Source of the DNA: Pseudalkalibacillus decolorationis
GTDB taxonomy: Bacteria > Bacillota > Bacilli > Bacillales > Fictibacillaceae
Length of the DNA: 64,000 nt
Direction of reading: 5' to 3'
NCBI RefSeq assembly: GCF_024609785.1
Contig: NZ_JANHJQ010000003.1
Location: 211,070-275,069, forward strand
Both the position numbers and the translations under genes were made by a program. The notes under the pieces are model-generated. The model was not told the DNA's origin and ran no database searches. It saw only the letters and a list, made by a program, of their open reading frames with translations. This document shows positions 35,442 through 45,491 of this stretch, piece by piece. Within the stretch, counting starts at the first letter, position 1; each line of letters begins with the position of its first letter.

Positions 35442-36593
35442 TCACTCATCCTTCTTATAAACAATCTCCCCATTAATGAAGGTCGTTTCAACGCTATTTC
35501 TTAAATCAAATGGGTCACCGCTCCAAATAACAATGTCCGCGTCTTTACCTTCTTCTAATGAACCGACTCGATCATCTATTCCAAGATGTCTTGCTGCTGT
35601 TAAGGTAATGGATTTCCATGCTTCTTTTTCATCAAGTCCATATTTCACAGCGGTTGCTGCACTGGAAAGCAGATATTCGATTCCAACTACTGGATGATCG
35701 GTTGTAATGGAAATAGGGACCCCTGCTTCTGCTAGTACTTTTGGTGTGTTCCAACCTTTATCTGATAGTTCTATTTTCGACCTAGTGGACATCGTAGGGC
35801 CAATTGAAGCGTGAAAGCCGTGTTCTGCAACATAATCTGCAATGTGATGTCCTTCCGTACAGTGTTCGATAGAAATTTCGATATTAAACTCTTTAGCCAG
35901 TCTGATTAGAGTAACAATGTCATCGGAACGGTGAGCATGAGCCCGTAAAGGAACTTCCTTTCTTAGTACCTTACATAAATTTTCTAAGCCTAGATCGAAA
36001 TCAACTTCTTTTCCGCGATCTTTTTTATCCAAGTATTGCTGAGCTTTCCGCATTTCTTTTCGGAATAAGGCTGCAATTCCCATTCTAGTGATAGGTGCCT
36101 TTCCTTTTGTTCCATGGAGTCGTTTGGGGTTCTCACCAAATGCAGCTTTCATACCAGAAGGTTGTCGGATAACCATTTCATCAACAATCGTTCCGACGGT
36201 TTTAAGTGTGACCATTTCACCTCCAATGACATTTGCACTTCCAGGGAGTACTTGAACAGTTGTTACACCAGCTTTTCTTGCATCTTCAAACCCCTTTTCT
36301 CGTGGATTGATCCCATCGATTGCTCTTACTTCCGGAGTGATTGGATCACTGGTTTCGTTGAAGTCATGCCCCTCAGTACCAATACCCTCCTCGTGTACAC
36401 CCAAATGTGTATGTACATCAATCAACCCAGGACTGACAACTTTTCCACCGGCATCAATGACGGTGGTTACATGTTCGCTTTCTATTGAAGAACATCCGAT
36501 CTTTTCAATTTTTCCCTCTTTAATTAAAATTTTCCCTTCCTTAATGACGTCACCTGTCCCGACAATAATGGTTCCGTTTTCAATGAGTATCAC
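35442..36593 (-). CDS. amidohydrolase family protein
   Basis: 383 residues from the GTG at 36593, chosen because GAAGGAG lies 8 bases upstream; an earlier ATG overlaps that RBS. Metal ligands: SPGLIDVHTHLG (His-x-His), a probable lysine in mid-barrel, RAHAHRSDD, ISIEHCTEGHH and ITTDHPV (Asp). Closest in feel to imidazolonepropionase-like and isoaspartyl-dipeptidase-like amidohydrolases. It ends 280 bases before tctC, which runs in the same direction, and diverges from the Lrp gene. Confidence 0.88.
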   Translation of the reverse strand: MILIENGTIIVGTGDVIKEGKILIKEGKIEKIGCSSIESEHVTTVIDAGGKVVSPGLIDVHTHLGVHEEGIGTEGHDFNETSDPITPEVRAIDGINPREKGFEDARKAGVTTVQVLPGSANVIGGEMVTLKTVGTIVDEMVIRQPSGMKAAFGENPKRLHGTKGKAPITRMGIAALFRKEMRKAQQYLDKKDRGKEVDFDLGLENLCKVLRKEVPLRAHAHRSDDIVTLIRLAKEFNIEISIEHCTEGHHIADYVAEHGFHASIGPTMSTRSKIELSDKGWNTPKVLAEAGVPISITTDHPVVGIEYLLSSAATAVKYGLDEKEAWKSITLTAARHLGIDDRVGSLEEGKDADIVIWSGDPFDLRNSVETTFINGEIVYKKDE

Positions 36594-36658
36594 TTTTCCG
36601 ACTCCTTCCAACATTTCTTAACATTATTTTTGAAAAACACTTGCAAAAAGAATACTGA

Positions 36659-36708
36659 AAATTTATACTGTTCTAAAATTACTTTTTTTAATAGTAAAGT
36701 ATAAATTT
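36659..36708. promoter_or_regulatory. inverted repeat in the amidohydrolase/Lrp divergent region
   Basis: AAATTTATACT and AGTATAAATTT are exact inverted copies 39 bases apart (start to start), in the only promoter space for both genes. This is a plausible Lrp-type binding region (inference). Confidence 0.45.
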
Positions 36709-36793
36709 AGTATTGTAAATAGTAATGTATTAAAGACTTTAGTCCTATTTATGAAATTATTTAATGATATTTGTATCGAAAGGGGTAGTTCAG

Positions 36794-37255
36794 ATGACGA
36801 CATTTATAACCAAAGAGGTGATCGATAATCTGGACAAAAAGATCATAAAATTTCTCTCAAAGAACGGTCGGATGTCCTTTGCTGAAATTGCAAATAACCT
36901 AGATGTGACAGAAAAAACGGTTCGTACCCGTTATAACAATATGGTTGAAAACGACATTATTGAAGTTGTAGGGGTAGTGAATCCGATCACATTAGGGATA
37001 AAGGCTGCGGCCATCATTCAATTAAAGGTCGCCCCACAACATATCGATCAAATCATCGAGGAATTGAAGAAGGTTCCGTTCATTCGTTACATCACGTCAA
37101 CATCAGGGGAATATCAGCTACTCGCTCAGTTGAACATGAGGGATTATGAAGAGTTGGGCGAAACGATAAAAATCATTCATCGGATACCAAACATAACGAC
37201 AACGAATGTCATCATCCAAATGGATATTTATAAAAACACATTTGAATTCATCTAA
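36794..37255 (+). CDS. Lrp/AsnC family transcriptional regulator
   Basis: 153 residues: N-terminal AsnC helix-turn-helix (about 8-60, LDKKIIKFLSKNGRMSFAEI, VTEKTVRTRYNNM) and a C-terminal RAM ligand-binding domain (about 70-145). ATG 36794 follows AAAGGGG. It is 60 bases before the M42 peptidase gene and likely controls the peptide/amino-acid genes on both sides in response to an amino acid (inference). Confidence 0.93.
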   Translation: MTTFITKEVIDNLDKKIIKFLSKNGRMSFAEIANNLDVTEKTVRTRYNNMVENDIIEVVGVVNPITLGIKAAAIIQLKVAPQHIDQIIEELKKVPFIRYITSTSGEYQLLAQLNMRDYEELGETIKIIHRIPNITTTNVIIQMDIYKNTFEFI

Positions 37256-37315
37256 ACGGAGCTAGCTTTTTATCAATAAAATTCAGAAAAATCTGATTTG
37301 GAGGGAGGTTGGAGA

Positions 37316-38377
37316 ATGTTTAAAACCCTAAAGCAGTTGACAGATCTCTCAGGGCCAAGTGGCTATGAACAACCTGTTACATCATACATCAAGGAAAGAA
37401 CTTCATCGTATAGTGATCAGGTAAATGTAGATGCAATCGGGAATGTAACTGTTTCTTTGAAGGGAAACAAACCTGGACCAAAAGTTTTAGTAACTGCACA
37501 TATCGATGAAGTCGGTTTTATCGTTAAAAAGATTGAGGAAAACGGCCTGGTTCGATTCGAGAAGCTTGGTGGACATGATGACAGGATTCTACTTGCCCAA
37601 AAAGTTATGGTGCGAAGTAAAAGTGGACCATGCTTGGGTGTGATCGGGACGATATCTGCCCATTATAAAAAATTCGATAAACCGGACAAGGTAAGAGATT
37701 ATCGCCAGCTATACATAGATGTTGGAGCCACTTCTCAACAGGAAGTCACAGAACTCGGTATTGAAGTTGGAGATTCGATTACTTGGGCATCAACCATCGA
37801 GCATCTAGGATCTGAACAGACCGGAAAAATCGTCGGAAAGGCATTTGATGATCGGGCTGGTTGTGCAGTATTAATCGAACTTCTCGAAGAACTTCAGGAC
37901 CGTGATTTTTCAGGGGAATTGATTGCACTTTTTGCAGTTCAGGAAGAGGTTGGTTTGCGTGGGGCAAAAGTAGCGCTTGCCAATTTAGAGTTTGACATTG
38001 CCATCGCGCTTGATACAACTGCTGTCAGCGACACACCCGAAGATATGATGGATGGCAGTCTCACTCTCGGAGGCGGAGCTGGTATCAAAATTATGGATGC
38101 CAGCTTAATTTCCCATCCGGCAGTAAAGGATAAGCTAGTCGAATTAGCAAAAATGCACGAAATCGCTTATCAGCTGGAGATTTTCACAGGGATCGGAACG
38201 AATGCTGGTGCAGTCACCCTTGCGAATAAAGGTGTCCCGACAGGCGTATTGTCAATTCCTTCCCGAAATGCCCATTCACCTGTTGAAGTGATCGATCTAC
38301 GTGATCTAGAAGCTGTAAAACAATTGCTTTCTGAATTCGTCAAAGATTGCACGGAAGAAACGACATTCCAATTTTAA
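37316..38377 (+). CDS. M42 family metallo-aminopeptidase
   Basis: 353 residues with all metal and catalytic positions of the FrvX/PepA (M42) family: His62 in VTAHIDEVG, Asp178-Asp179 in KAFDDRAG, Glu210-Glu211 in QEEVGLRG, an Asp in IALDTTA and His320 in NAHSPVE. It removes N-terminal residues from peptides in the cytoplasm. ATG 37316 follows GGAGGGAGG. It is 16 bases before dppA, in one operon with the Dpp importer. Confidence 0.94.
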   Translation: MFKTLKQLTDLSGPSGYEQPVTSYIKERTSSYSDQVNVDAIGNVTVSLKGNKPGPKVLVTAHIDEVGFIVKKIEENGLVRFEKLGGHDDRILLAQKVMVRSKSGPCLGVIGTISAHYKKFDKPDKVRDYRQLYIDVGATSQQEVTELGIEVGDSITWASTIEHLGSEQTGKIVGKAFDDRAGCAVLIELLEELQDRDFSGELIALFAVQEEVGLRGAKVALANLEFDIAIALDTTAVSDTPEDMMDGSLTLGGGAGIKIMDASLISHPAVKDKLVELAKMHEIAYQLEIFTGIGTNAGAVTLANKGVPTGVLSIPSRNAHSPVEVIDLRDLEAVKQLLSEFVKDCTEETTFQF

Positions 38378-38393
38378 AAGGGAGAGGAAACTG

Positions 38394-39242
38394 ATGAAAA
38401 TATTTATTTCAGCAGATATTGAAGGAATTTCAGGAGTCGCAACAAATGTACAGCTTAAGAAAAACGATGAGTACCAACGTTTTCGAAAACTTATGACTCA
38501 AGAAGTGAATGCTGCTGTTGAGGGAGCCTTTAAAGGTGGTGCTACGGAAGTTGTTGTTGCAGACGGTCATGGCAATATGTCCAATATTTTAATAGAGGAT
38601 TTGGATGAAAGGGCACGTCTTGTTTCAGGAAACAATCGAGTTATGTGTCAGCTCCAAGGGTTGGATGAAACATTTGACGGCATCATGTTCATTGGTCATC
38701 ACGGTAGAGAAGCTGGGTCTGAAAGAACGACGATCAGTCATACGCTCGCTGGCATTTGTGTCGGTGAGATGAAAATTAATGGAAAAGTAGTCGGAGAAAC
38801 AGAAATGAATGCTGGTGTAGCGGGTGACTTTGACGTACCGACGATTTTGATTTCAGGTGATGATGCTTATGTTACTGAGGTTAAAGAAACATTACCTGAT
38901 GTTGAAGCAGCCGTTGTCAAATATGGGATTGACCGCTTTGCAGCTGAGTTGATTCCGCCGAAACGTGCTCGAAAAATCATTGAAGAAAAGGCTGAAGCTG
39001 CTGTCCGACATTTAAATGAATTCAAGCCTTATAAAGTTAAAGGACCGATCACATTTGATATTGAATTCAAAGGTTCCCAGCAAGCGTTGATGACAACGAC
39101 AATCCCATCTGTAGAGCTTATCGGACCAAAAACGATTCGTTTCACATGTGATGATCATGTTACAGCTTATAAGCATATGTGGGGCGTCGTCATTATCGGA
39201 ATGGCAGCAACGAATGGAGTACTCGGCCACGCGAATGCCTAG
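38394..39242 (+). CDS. dppA: M55 family D-aminopeptidase DppA
   Basis: 282 residues. Zinc ligands of DppA are conserved in place: Asp8 and Glu10 in SADIEG, His59 in DGHG, His102 in GHHGREAG, and the Glu in GETEMNAG. It cleaves D-Ala-D-Ala and related D-peptides, forming a self-compartmentalising ring. It precedes the peptide importer genes as in the B. subtilis dpp operon, but with the dispersed repeat inserted between it and the permease. Confidence 0.95.
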   Translation: MKIFISADIEGISGVATNVQLKKNDEYQRFRKLMTQEVNAAVEGAFKGGATEVVVADGHGNMSNILIEDLDERARLVSGNNRVMCQLQGLDETFDGIMFIGHHGREAGSERTTISHTLAGICVGEMKINGKVVGETEMNAGVAGDFDVPTILISGDDAYVTEVKETLPDVEAAVVKYGIDRFAAELIPPKRARKIIEEKAEAAVRHLNEFKPYKVKGPITFDIEFKGSQQALMTTTIPSVELIGPKTIRFTCDDHVTAYKHMWGVVIIGMAATNGVLGHANA

Positions 39243-39252
39243 TCGATCTGTC

Positions 39253-39441
39253 TGTCTAGCTTCAGCGCCCAGGTGTTCGAGGTCGCTTCGATTCTTCCAC
39301 AAACACAAAAAGGGTGTTGTGCTCCAGAATCTCCAGCGCTTGCACTCTCAAGCATAAGTGCAACTTTGGCAATTCGTTATACTCGGCGCTTACCAAGTTT
39401 TCTTTATCACACCTGAACAGGGCGCTTACGCTTTTCTTTAA
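39253..39441 (+). repeat. dispersed MITE-like repeat, copy B
   Basis: Same blocks as copy A (TTCAGCGCCCAGGTGTTC, CACAAACACAAAAAG, CTCCAGCGCTTGCAC, TTTATCACACCTGAAC, GGGCGCTTACGCTTTTC), nearly identical over most of its length. The 5' inverted end is missing. It sits inside the dpp operon between dppA and dppB. Confidence 0.88.
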
Positions 39442-39458
39442 AAGGAGGGAGAAGAGAT

Positions 39459-40385
39459 TTGTATATCATCAAACGATTTTTTACAATGCTGGTAACCATT
39501 TGGGTCATAACTACATTAACCTTTATTATTATGCATTCAATACCAGGTGACCCATTCGCCTCTGATGCTGACGTTCTCCCGGAGGAAGTATTGGAGAATA
39601 TGAGAGCAAAGTATAATTTGGACGAACCTTTGCCCGTCCAGTATCTGTTGTATCTGAAAAATCTAGTGATGCTTGACTTAGGACCCTCGATTCAATCAGA
39701 AACGAGAGATGTCAACACATTAATTGCGGATGGTTTTCCTGCATCTGCTTTACTAGGCATCCAATCTCTTGTCATTGCTCTTATTTTCGGACTGATTTTA
39801 GGAATCGTAGCGGCTCTGAATCATAACGGAATCATTGATTACCTCTCAATGGCATTTGCAATCATCGGAATTTCAATACCGAGCTTTATTCTCGCTCCAC
39901 TACTCATCAAGTATTTTGCAGTAGATTGGGGGCTGTTCCCTGTAGCTTCCTGGGGGACATGGCTTCACACGGTTTTACCATCACTCGCACTTGCGACCGC
40001 ACCTTTAGCGATCGTTGCCAGGTTCATGCGTTCAAGCATGCTCGAAGTCATGAATCAAAACTATATCAAAACGGCAGATGCCAAAGGATTGAGTACGACG
40101 GGAATCGTCATCAAACATGGCGTACGTAATGCGCTGATCCCTGTCATTTCATTTATCGGTCCGCTTGCCGCCTTTCTATTAACCGGAACTTTCGTAATTG
40201 AAAAAATCTTTGCGATTCCGGGAATCGGTAAATATTTTGTTGATAGTATTTTCAACCGAGACTTCCCTGTCATTTTAGGGACGACGATCTTTTTCAGTAC
40301 GATCCTTATCATTACATTATTCCTTGTCGACATCTCCTATCGTATTGTCGATCCAAGAATCAAATTAACGAGCAAGGGGGATTGA
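39459..40385 (+). CDS. dppB: peptide ABC transporter permease DppB
   Basis: 308 residues, six membrane helices, N-terminal MYIIKRFFTMLVTIW and IMHSIPGDPF typical of the DppB/OppB family, with the EAA loop NYIKTADAKGLSTTGIVIKH. TTG start with AAGGAGGGAG upstream. Confidence 0.94.
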   Translation: MYIIKRFFTMLVTIWVITTLTFIIMHSIPGDPFASDADVLPEEVLENMRAKYNLDEPLPVQYLLYLKNLVMLDLGPSIQSETRDVNTLIADGFPASALLGIQSLVIALIFGLILGIVAALNHNGIIDYLSMAFAIIGISIPSFILAPLLIKYFAVDWGLFPVASWGTWLHTVLPSLALATAPLAIVARFMRSSMLEVMNQNYIKTADAKGLSTTGIVIKHGVRNALIPVISFIGPLAAFLLTGTFVIEKIFAIPGIGKYFVDSIFNRDFPVILGTTIFFSTILIITLFLVDISYRIVDPRIKLTSKGD

Positions 40386-40387
40386 GC

Positions 40388-41332
40388 ATGATTGAACGAA
40401 GCAATGACAATGTTTTATTTCGCCCCATTGATCGCAGCAGATTTAATCAAGAGGAGCTTGTCCGTCCAAGTTTGAGCCAATGGAAAGAAACGGTTTTGAA
40501 AATTGTAAAAAACAAATTGGCGGTTCTCGGGTTGATTCTGCTAGTTGTCATCACGTTTTTTGCTATATTCGGTCCCCACATGGTCTCTTATAGCTATTCT
40601 GACCAAAGCTTAACTACGCGAAACCTTCCGCCAAGCAGTGATCATTGGTTTGGAACAGATGCACTTGGGAGGGACATGTGGGCAAGAACATGGTACGGGG
40701 CAAGGATTTCGTTAACGATCGGAGTTGCCGCTGCCGTTATTGATCTGATTTTAGGCCTCCTTGTCGGAGGGATTTCCGGTTACATGGCTGGTAGAGGGAA
40801 GATCGGTGATCGAGTTGATAGTATCCTCATGCGGATCGTCGAAATTTTATACGGAATTCCATATCTTCTCGTAGTGATATTGTTGCTCGTTGTCATGGAG
40901 CCCGGCTTATGGACAATTATTCTCGCCCTTTCCATCACCGGCTGGGTAGGAATGGCTAGGATCGTCAGAGGGCAAATCCTGCAACTGAAAGAACAGGAAT
41001 ATGTCTCAGCCGCCCAGAAGCTTGGAACACCACACCGGAAAATTATTTGGCGCCATCTATTCCCAAACATGATCGGAATCATCATCGTTAATTTGACGTT
41101 CACGATTCCACAAGCAATTTTTGCCGAATCTTTCCTTAGCTTCATCGGTTTAGGTGTACAGGCTCCGATCGCAAGCTGGGGTACGATGGCCAACGATGCA
41201 CTCGGTGTTATTTTAACAGGACAATGGTGGAGATTGTTCTTTCCAGGTTTCTTGATTTCACTTACGATGTTTGCCTTTAACGTATTCGGTGATGGATTAC
41301 AGGATGCCCTTGATCCACAGGCAAAGGACTAA
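40388..41332 (+). CDS. dppC: peptide ABC transporter permease DppC
   Basis: 314 residues with an N-terminal OppC_N segment, six helices, HWFGTDALGRDMWAR and the EAA loop EYVSAAQKLGTPHRKIIWRH. ATG 40388, two bases after the dppB stop, with AAGGGGG as RBS. Confidence 0.94.
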   Translation: MIERSNDNVLFRPIDRSRFNQEELVRPSLSQWKETVLKIVKNKLAVLGLILLVVITFFAIFGPHMVSYSYSDQSLTTRNLPPSSDHWFGTDALGRDMWARTWYGARISLTIGVAAAVIDLILGLLVGGISGYMAGRGKIGDRVDSILMRIVEILYGIPYLLVVILLLVVMEPGLWTIILALSITGWVGMARIVRGQILQLKEQEYVSAAQKLGTPHRKIIWRHLFPNMIGIIIVNLTFTIPQAIFAESFLSFIGLGVQAPIASWGTMANDALGVILTGQWWRLFFPGFLISLTMFAFNVFGDGLQDALDPQAKD

Positions 41333-41343
41333 GGAGGGATAAA

Positions 41344-42360
41344 ATGAGTCGTTTATTAGAGGTCGAAGATTTACAGGTCTCCTTTAAAACATATGGTGGA
41401 GAAGTGAAAGCTGTCCGCGGAGTCGATTTCTATCTCAATCAAGGTGAAGTCCTTGCAGTTGTAGGAGAGAGTGGCTGTGGTAAGAGTGTGACCGCCCAAT
41501 CAATAATGGGGCTTCTTCCGAAAAAAGTGAGCAGGATCAAAGGTGGAAGTGTCACGTTCGAAGGGGAAGAGATATTAGGATTACCGAAAAAGCAGATGCA
41601 AGCAATCAAAGGTTCGAAAATCGGGTTGATTTCTCAGGATCCAATGACGTCACTCAACCCGACAATGATGGTTGGAAAGCAAATTGCTGAAGTGATAAAG
41701 AAACATACCGATATAGCCAAAAACCAAATTAAGGTTCGTGTGATTGAATTGTTGGCGATGGTCGGACTCCCGAATCCAGAACAGCGCTATAGCCAGTATC
41801 CACATGAGTTAAGCGGGGGTATGAGACAACGAGTCTTAATTGCAATGGCGATTTCGTGTGACCCACAGCTGATTATTGCAGACGAACCAACGACAGCATT
41901 AGACGTAACGATTCAAGCTCAAATACTAGATTTGTTAAAAGATCTGCAGAAGTCCCTCGATACGTCGATCATGATTATCACCCATGACCTCGGTGTTGTT
42001 GCAGAAGTAGCCCAAAGAGTAGCTGTCATGTATGCCGGAGTAATTGTTGAGAGCGGCACAGTAGAGGAAATCTTTGAAAATCCCGATCATCCTTATACGT
42101 GGGGATTGCTCAATTCAATACCCAAATACGGCAGCGGTGAAAAAGACCGGTTGATCCCAATTCAAGGATCTCCTCCTGATCTTTTTGCCCCACCAACAGG
42201 ATGTCCATTTGCGGCACGGTGTGAATATGCCATGGAAATTTGTGTGCAAGAAATGCCGGATAAGAAACGTACCTCTGAAACTCATCATGCTAGATGCTGG
42301 TTGAATGATCCGAGAGCTCCATTGGTCAAAGATCTAATTTCAGCGGGGAGGGCGGAATAA
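41344..42360 (+). CDS. dppD: peptide ABC transporter ATPase DppD
   Basis: 338 residues. Walker A GESGCGKSV, signature LSGGMRQR, Walker B LIIADEPTTALD, switch His in ITHDLGV, and the C-terminal oligopeptide/dipeptide domain with the Cys-rich CPFAARCEYAMEIC. The stop overlaps the next start (TAATG). Confidence 0.95.
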   Translation: MSRLLEVEDLQVSFKTYGGEVKAVRGVDFYLNQGEVLAVVGESGCGKSVTAQSIMGLLPKKVSRIKGGSVTFEGEEILGLPKKQMQAIKGSKIGLISQDPMTSLNPTMMVGKQIAEVIKKHTDIAKNQIKVRVIELLAMVGLPNPEQRYSQYPHELSGGMRQRVLIAMAISCDPQLIIADEPTTALDVTIQAQILDLLKDLQKSLDTSIMIITHDLGVVAEVAQRVAVMYAGVIVESGTVEEIFENPDHPYTWGLLNSIPKYGSGEKDRLIPIQGSPPDLFAPPTGCPFAARCEYAMEICVQEMPDKKRTSETHHARCWLNDPRAPLVKDLISAGRAE

Positions 42361-43319
42361 TGTCAGAGCCACTTTTAGAAGTTAAAAAGGTCAAAAAATA
42401 CTTTAAAGTAGGCGGCAAAAAATCTTTAAAAGCTGTCGATGACATTTCTTTTTCAATCAAAAAAGGTGAAACACTCGGTCTTGTTGGTGAAAGCGGAAGT
42501 GGAAAATCTACTCTTGGACGAACAGTTGTAGGCCTTCATAACGCCACTGATGGCCGTATCATTTTCAAAGGTAAAGACATGAGCACGCTAAGGGGGAAGG
42601 AAGCAAGGGAATTCAATAGAGCAATGCAAATGATCTTCCAAGATCCGCATGCCTCACTGAATCCGAGAATGCGTGTCATTGATATTATCGCAGAAGGTAT
42701 CGATGCACACAGTCTTTTAAAAGGGAAAGAAAGGAAGGAAAGAGTATTTGAACTCTTAGAAAAGGTCGGGCTTAGTCAAGACCATGCGAAGCGCTATCCC
42801 CATGAGTTCAGTGGTGGCCAGCGGCAACGGATCGGAATTGCAAGAGCGCTTGCGGTTCAACCTGACTTTATCGTAGCCGATGAACCAATATCAGCTCTTG
42901 ATGTATCGATACAGGCACAAATCGTCAATTTGATGGAAGACCTTAAGGAAGACGAAGGATTGACCTACCTGTTCATCGCCCATGACCTTGGAATGGTGAA
43001 GCATATCAGTGATCGTATTGGTGTGATGTATCTTGGAACCATGATGGAGCTGGCAGAAAGTGATGCCTTATTCGAGGAGCCGCTTCATCCTTATACCCAG
43101 GCACTTATGTCAGCAATTCCAATACCAAATCCGAAAGAAGTCGGTCAAAGAGAACGAATTGTTTTACCAGGAGATCCGCCGAGCCCGATTACTCCTCCTT
43201 CAGGCTGTCGTTTCCGTACACGCTGCCCACAAGCGATGGACATTTGTGCGAACGCAACGCCAGAATGGTTGGAAGCAAAAGAAAATCATTGGGTCGCTTG
43301 CCATTTATACAATTCTTAA
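42360..43319 (+). CDS. dppF: peptide ABC transporter ATPase DppF
   Basis: 319 residues. Walker A GESGSGKST, signature FSGGQRQR, Walker B FIVADEPISALD, switch His in IAHDLGM, and the C-terminal CRFRTRCPQAMDIC domain. Partner of DppD. Confidence 0.95.
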   Translation: MSEPLLEVKKVKKYFKVGGKKSLKAVDDISFSIKKGETLGLVGESGSGKSTLGRTVVGLHNATDGRIIFKGKDMSTLRGKEAREFNRAMQMIFQDPHASLNPRMRVIDIIAEGIDAHSLLKGKERKERVFELLEKVGLSQDHAKRYPHEFSGGQRQRIGIARALAVQPDFIVADEPISALDVSIQAQIVNLMEDLKEDEGLTYLFIAHDLGMVKHISDRIGVMYLGTMMELAESDALFEEPLHPYTQALMSAIPIPNPKEVGQRERIVLPGDPPSPITPPSGCRFRTRCPQAMDICANATPEWLEAKENHWVACHLYNS

Positions 43320-43341
43320 TAAATTTAGAGGAGGAAGATCA

Positions 43342-44946
43342 ATGAAAAAAAGCGTATTGATGAGCTTGTTGATGGTCTTGGTTGTTGTGCCTTTTCTCTC
43401 TGCGTGTAGTGAAGACAGCGCATCAGAAGGAAAGGTAGAACAGGAAATTACAGTGAATGCAAAGAGTGAGCCACCATCATTGGACCCTGCATTGGCGACA
43501 GATACTACCTCAGGTTGGATCATCGATCATTTGTTTGAAGGGTTATACACGAAAAACAAAGAGGGTGAAGTGACCCCTGCCCTTGCTGAGGACGTAAAGG
43601 TTTCCGAAGATAAAAAGGTTTATACGATCACATTACGCGATTCAAAATGGTCGAATGGAGATCCTGTGACTGCCGGTGATTTTGAATATGCATGGAAACG
43701 GGTCCTGAACCCTGAAACAGGAAGTGCTTTCGCTTTTTACCTATACTATTTAAAAGGAGCAGAAGCCTATAACAAAGGCGAAGGCTCAGCAGACGATGTA
43801 GGAGTTACAGCCGTCGATGACAAAACCTTGAAAGTCGAATTGAAATCTCCGACTGGATTTTTTGAAAAATTACTCGCTTTTTGGCCTTACTACCCAGTAA
43901 ATCAATCGGTTGTTGAAGAAAATGAAAACTGGGCTGCAGAAGCGGATGGTTTTGTAAGCAATGGTGCCTATACGTTGAAAAGTTGGGAACATGATAGTCA
44001 GCTTGTTGCTGAGAAGAGCAACAAATATTGGAATAAAGATAGCATCTCAATGAAAAAGATCACATGGGAAATGGTTAACGACGCAACAACTTATTATCAA
44101 ATGTACCAGTCGGGTGAACTCGATCTGATCGATACGTTGCCGATCGATGTCATTCCTCAAGAAAAAGAAAGTGAAGATTTCAAGATCACTCCGTATTTCG
44201 GAACGTACATGTACATGTTCAATGTTGAAAAAGAACCATTCAACAACCCGAAAGTCAGAAGAGCATTCAACCTGGCTATCGATCGGAAGTTGATCACAGA
44301 AAATATTTCACAAGCTGGTGAGAAGCCTGCATATGCATTCGTTCCATACGGAGTTGAAACGCCTAAAGGTGACTTCCGTGAACAAAAGGAAACGTATTTC
44401 GAAGAAAATGTTGAAAAGGCGAAACAGTTGTTAGAAGAAGCGAAGGAAGAAGAAGGATGGGACAAGATTCCAAAGGTCGAAATGATTTATAACACGTCTG
44501 ACAACCATAAAAAAATTGCTGAAGGTATTCAGGAAATGCTGAAACAGAATCTCGGAATTGAAGTTACATTGAATAACCAAGAATGGAAAACGTACCTTGA
44601 TACAACGAAACAAGGAAACTTCCAAATGGCACGAATGGGCTGGATCGGCATCTATGTAGATCCGACTCCAATTCTGGACTATTACTTGGGGGATAGCCCG
44701 AATAATCGTACAAACTGGGTTAATGAAAAATATGATGCCCTAATAGAAAAATCGAAAGGAATTCAGGACGAGGCGAAACGGATGGAAGTACTTCATCAGG
44801 CGGAAAGTGTCTTGATGAAAGACTTGCCGTTTATGCCAGTATACTTCTATTCTCATAACTTCTTAACATCACAGAAGTATAAAGGAATTGTGTACCCAGT
44901 AAACCGTATGCCTGATCTGCGTTGGGCTGAAAAAGTATCGAATTAG
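43342..44946 (+). CDS. dppE: peptide-binding lipoprotein (OppA/DppE type)
   Basis: 534 residues from ATG 43342 with GAGGAGG upstream. Lipobox FLSAC (Cys about 22). SBP family 5 features: NAKSEPPSLDPALATDTT, LFEGLYTKNKEG, TITLRDSKWSNGDPVTAGD and VRRAFNLAIDR. A longer open frame to the left overlaps dppF in another frame and is not used. It captures oligopeptides, perhaps D-amino-acid-containing cell-wall peptides given DppA. Confidence 0.95.
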   Translation: MKKSVLMSLLMVLVVVPFLSACSEDSASEGKVEQEITVNAKSEPPSLDPALATDTTSGWIIDHLFEGLYTKNKEGEVTPALAEDVKVSEDKKVYTITLRDSKWSNGDPVTAGDFEYAWKRVLNPETGSAFAFYLYYLKGAEAYNKGEGSADDVGVTAVDDKTLKVELKSPTGFFEKLLAFWPYYPVNQSVVEENENWAAEADGFVSNGAYTLKSWEHDSQLVAEKSNKYWNKDSISMKKITWEMVNDATTYYQMYQSGELDLIDTLPIDVIPQEKESEDFKITPYFGTYMYMFNVEKEPFNNPKVRRAFNLAIDRKLITENISQAGEKPAYAFVPYGVETPKGDFREQKETYFEENVEKAKQLLEEAKEEEGWDKIPKVEMIYNTSDNHKKIAEGIQEMLKQNLGIEVTLNNQEWKTYLDTTKQGNFQMARMGWIGIYVDPTPILDYYLGDSPNNRTNWVNEKYDALIEKSKGIQDEAKRMEVLHQAESVLMKDLPFMPVYFYSHNFLTSQKYKGIVYPVNRMPDLRWAEKVSN

Positions 44947-44966
44947 TAACTTGTAAGAATGGGAGT

Positions 44967-45031
44967 GATTCATTAGGGGCAAGCTTAACGGTTAGGATTC
45001 TGAGCTTGCCCCCTTGAATCATCTCTTTTTA
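44967..45031 (+). terminator. terminator of the dpp operon
   Basis: GATTCA...AGGGGCAAGCT pairs with AGCTTGCCCCC...TGAATC, then CTCTTTTT. Confidence 0.88.
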
Positions 45032-45054
45032 CTTCAATTGAAAGGTAGAGGAAT

Positions 45055-45423
45055 ATGGTTAGTTATATTTTGTTAATATTATTTTCTGTAGTTGCTTTAA
45101 TAGCAGGCCAAATGGTGACGGACACCGATACATTGACAATGATCAACCTATCCTTTTTCTGGGGATTGATCAGTATTATGGTAGGTGCTTGCTGTTATAT
45201 CTTTCAAACGGGTTTTCTTGATTTATTTTTGGAAGGATTTAAAAAGATAGCAGCAGTAACCGTTCCGAAATCCCGTTCATTGGAAAGAGTAGATAAGCAA
45301 TTGAAGGAAGATGCATTTTTACGTTCCTGGAAACAATCGATTTTTACAAAAGCGAAAATCCTTTTCCTTGGGATTGGCTCAGGTATGACACTATTCTCAT
45401 TTACAATTATGCTTTTTGTTTAG
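45055..45423 (+). CDS. DUF3899 domain-containing membrane protein
   Basis: 122 residues, three hydrophobic segments (about 2-22, 30-52 and 98-121) separated by a charged loop. It matches small DUF3899 proteins common in Bacillaceae; function unknown. AAGGTAGAGG precedes the ATG. It is after the dpp terminator and before pcp, and may share a transcript with pcp. Confidence 0.75.
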   Translation: MVSYILLILFSVVALIAGQMVTDTDTLTMINLSFFWGLISIMVGACCYIFQTGFLDLFLEGFKKIAAVTVPKSRSLERVDKQLKEDAFLRSWKQSIFTKAKILFLGIGSGMTLFSFTIMLFV

Positions 45424-45491
45424 GTTGTTTTCAAGATTTTACAAGGTATATTATATAAAAAACGAAGGTTAGTCGAGAAGGAAGGAGAAAA

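Noticed and set aside
39148..39550. Open frames across repeat copy B
   Set aside because: They arise from the dispersed element and lie over dppA and dppB.
43060..43341. N-terminal extension of the peptide-binding lipoprotein
   Set aside because: It overlaps dppF in another frame; the signal peptide and RBS place the start at 43342.
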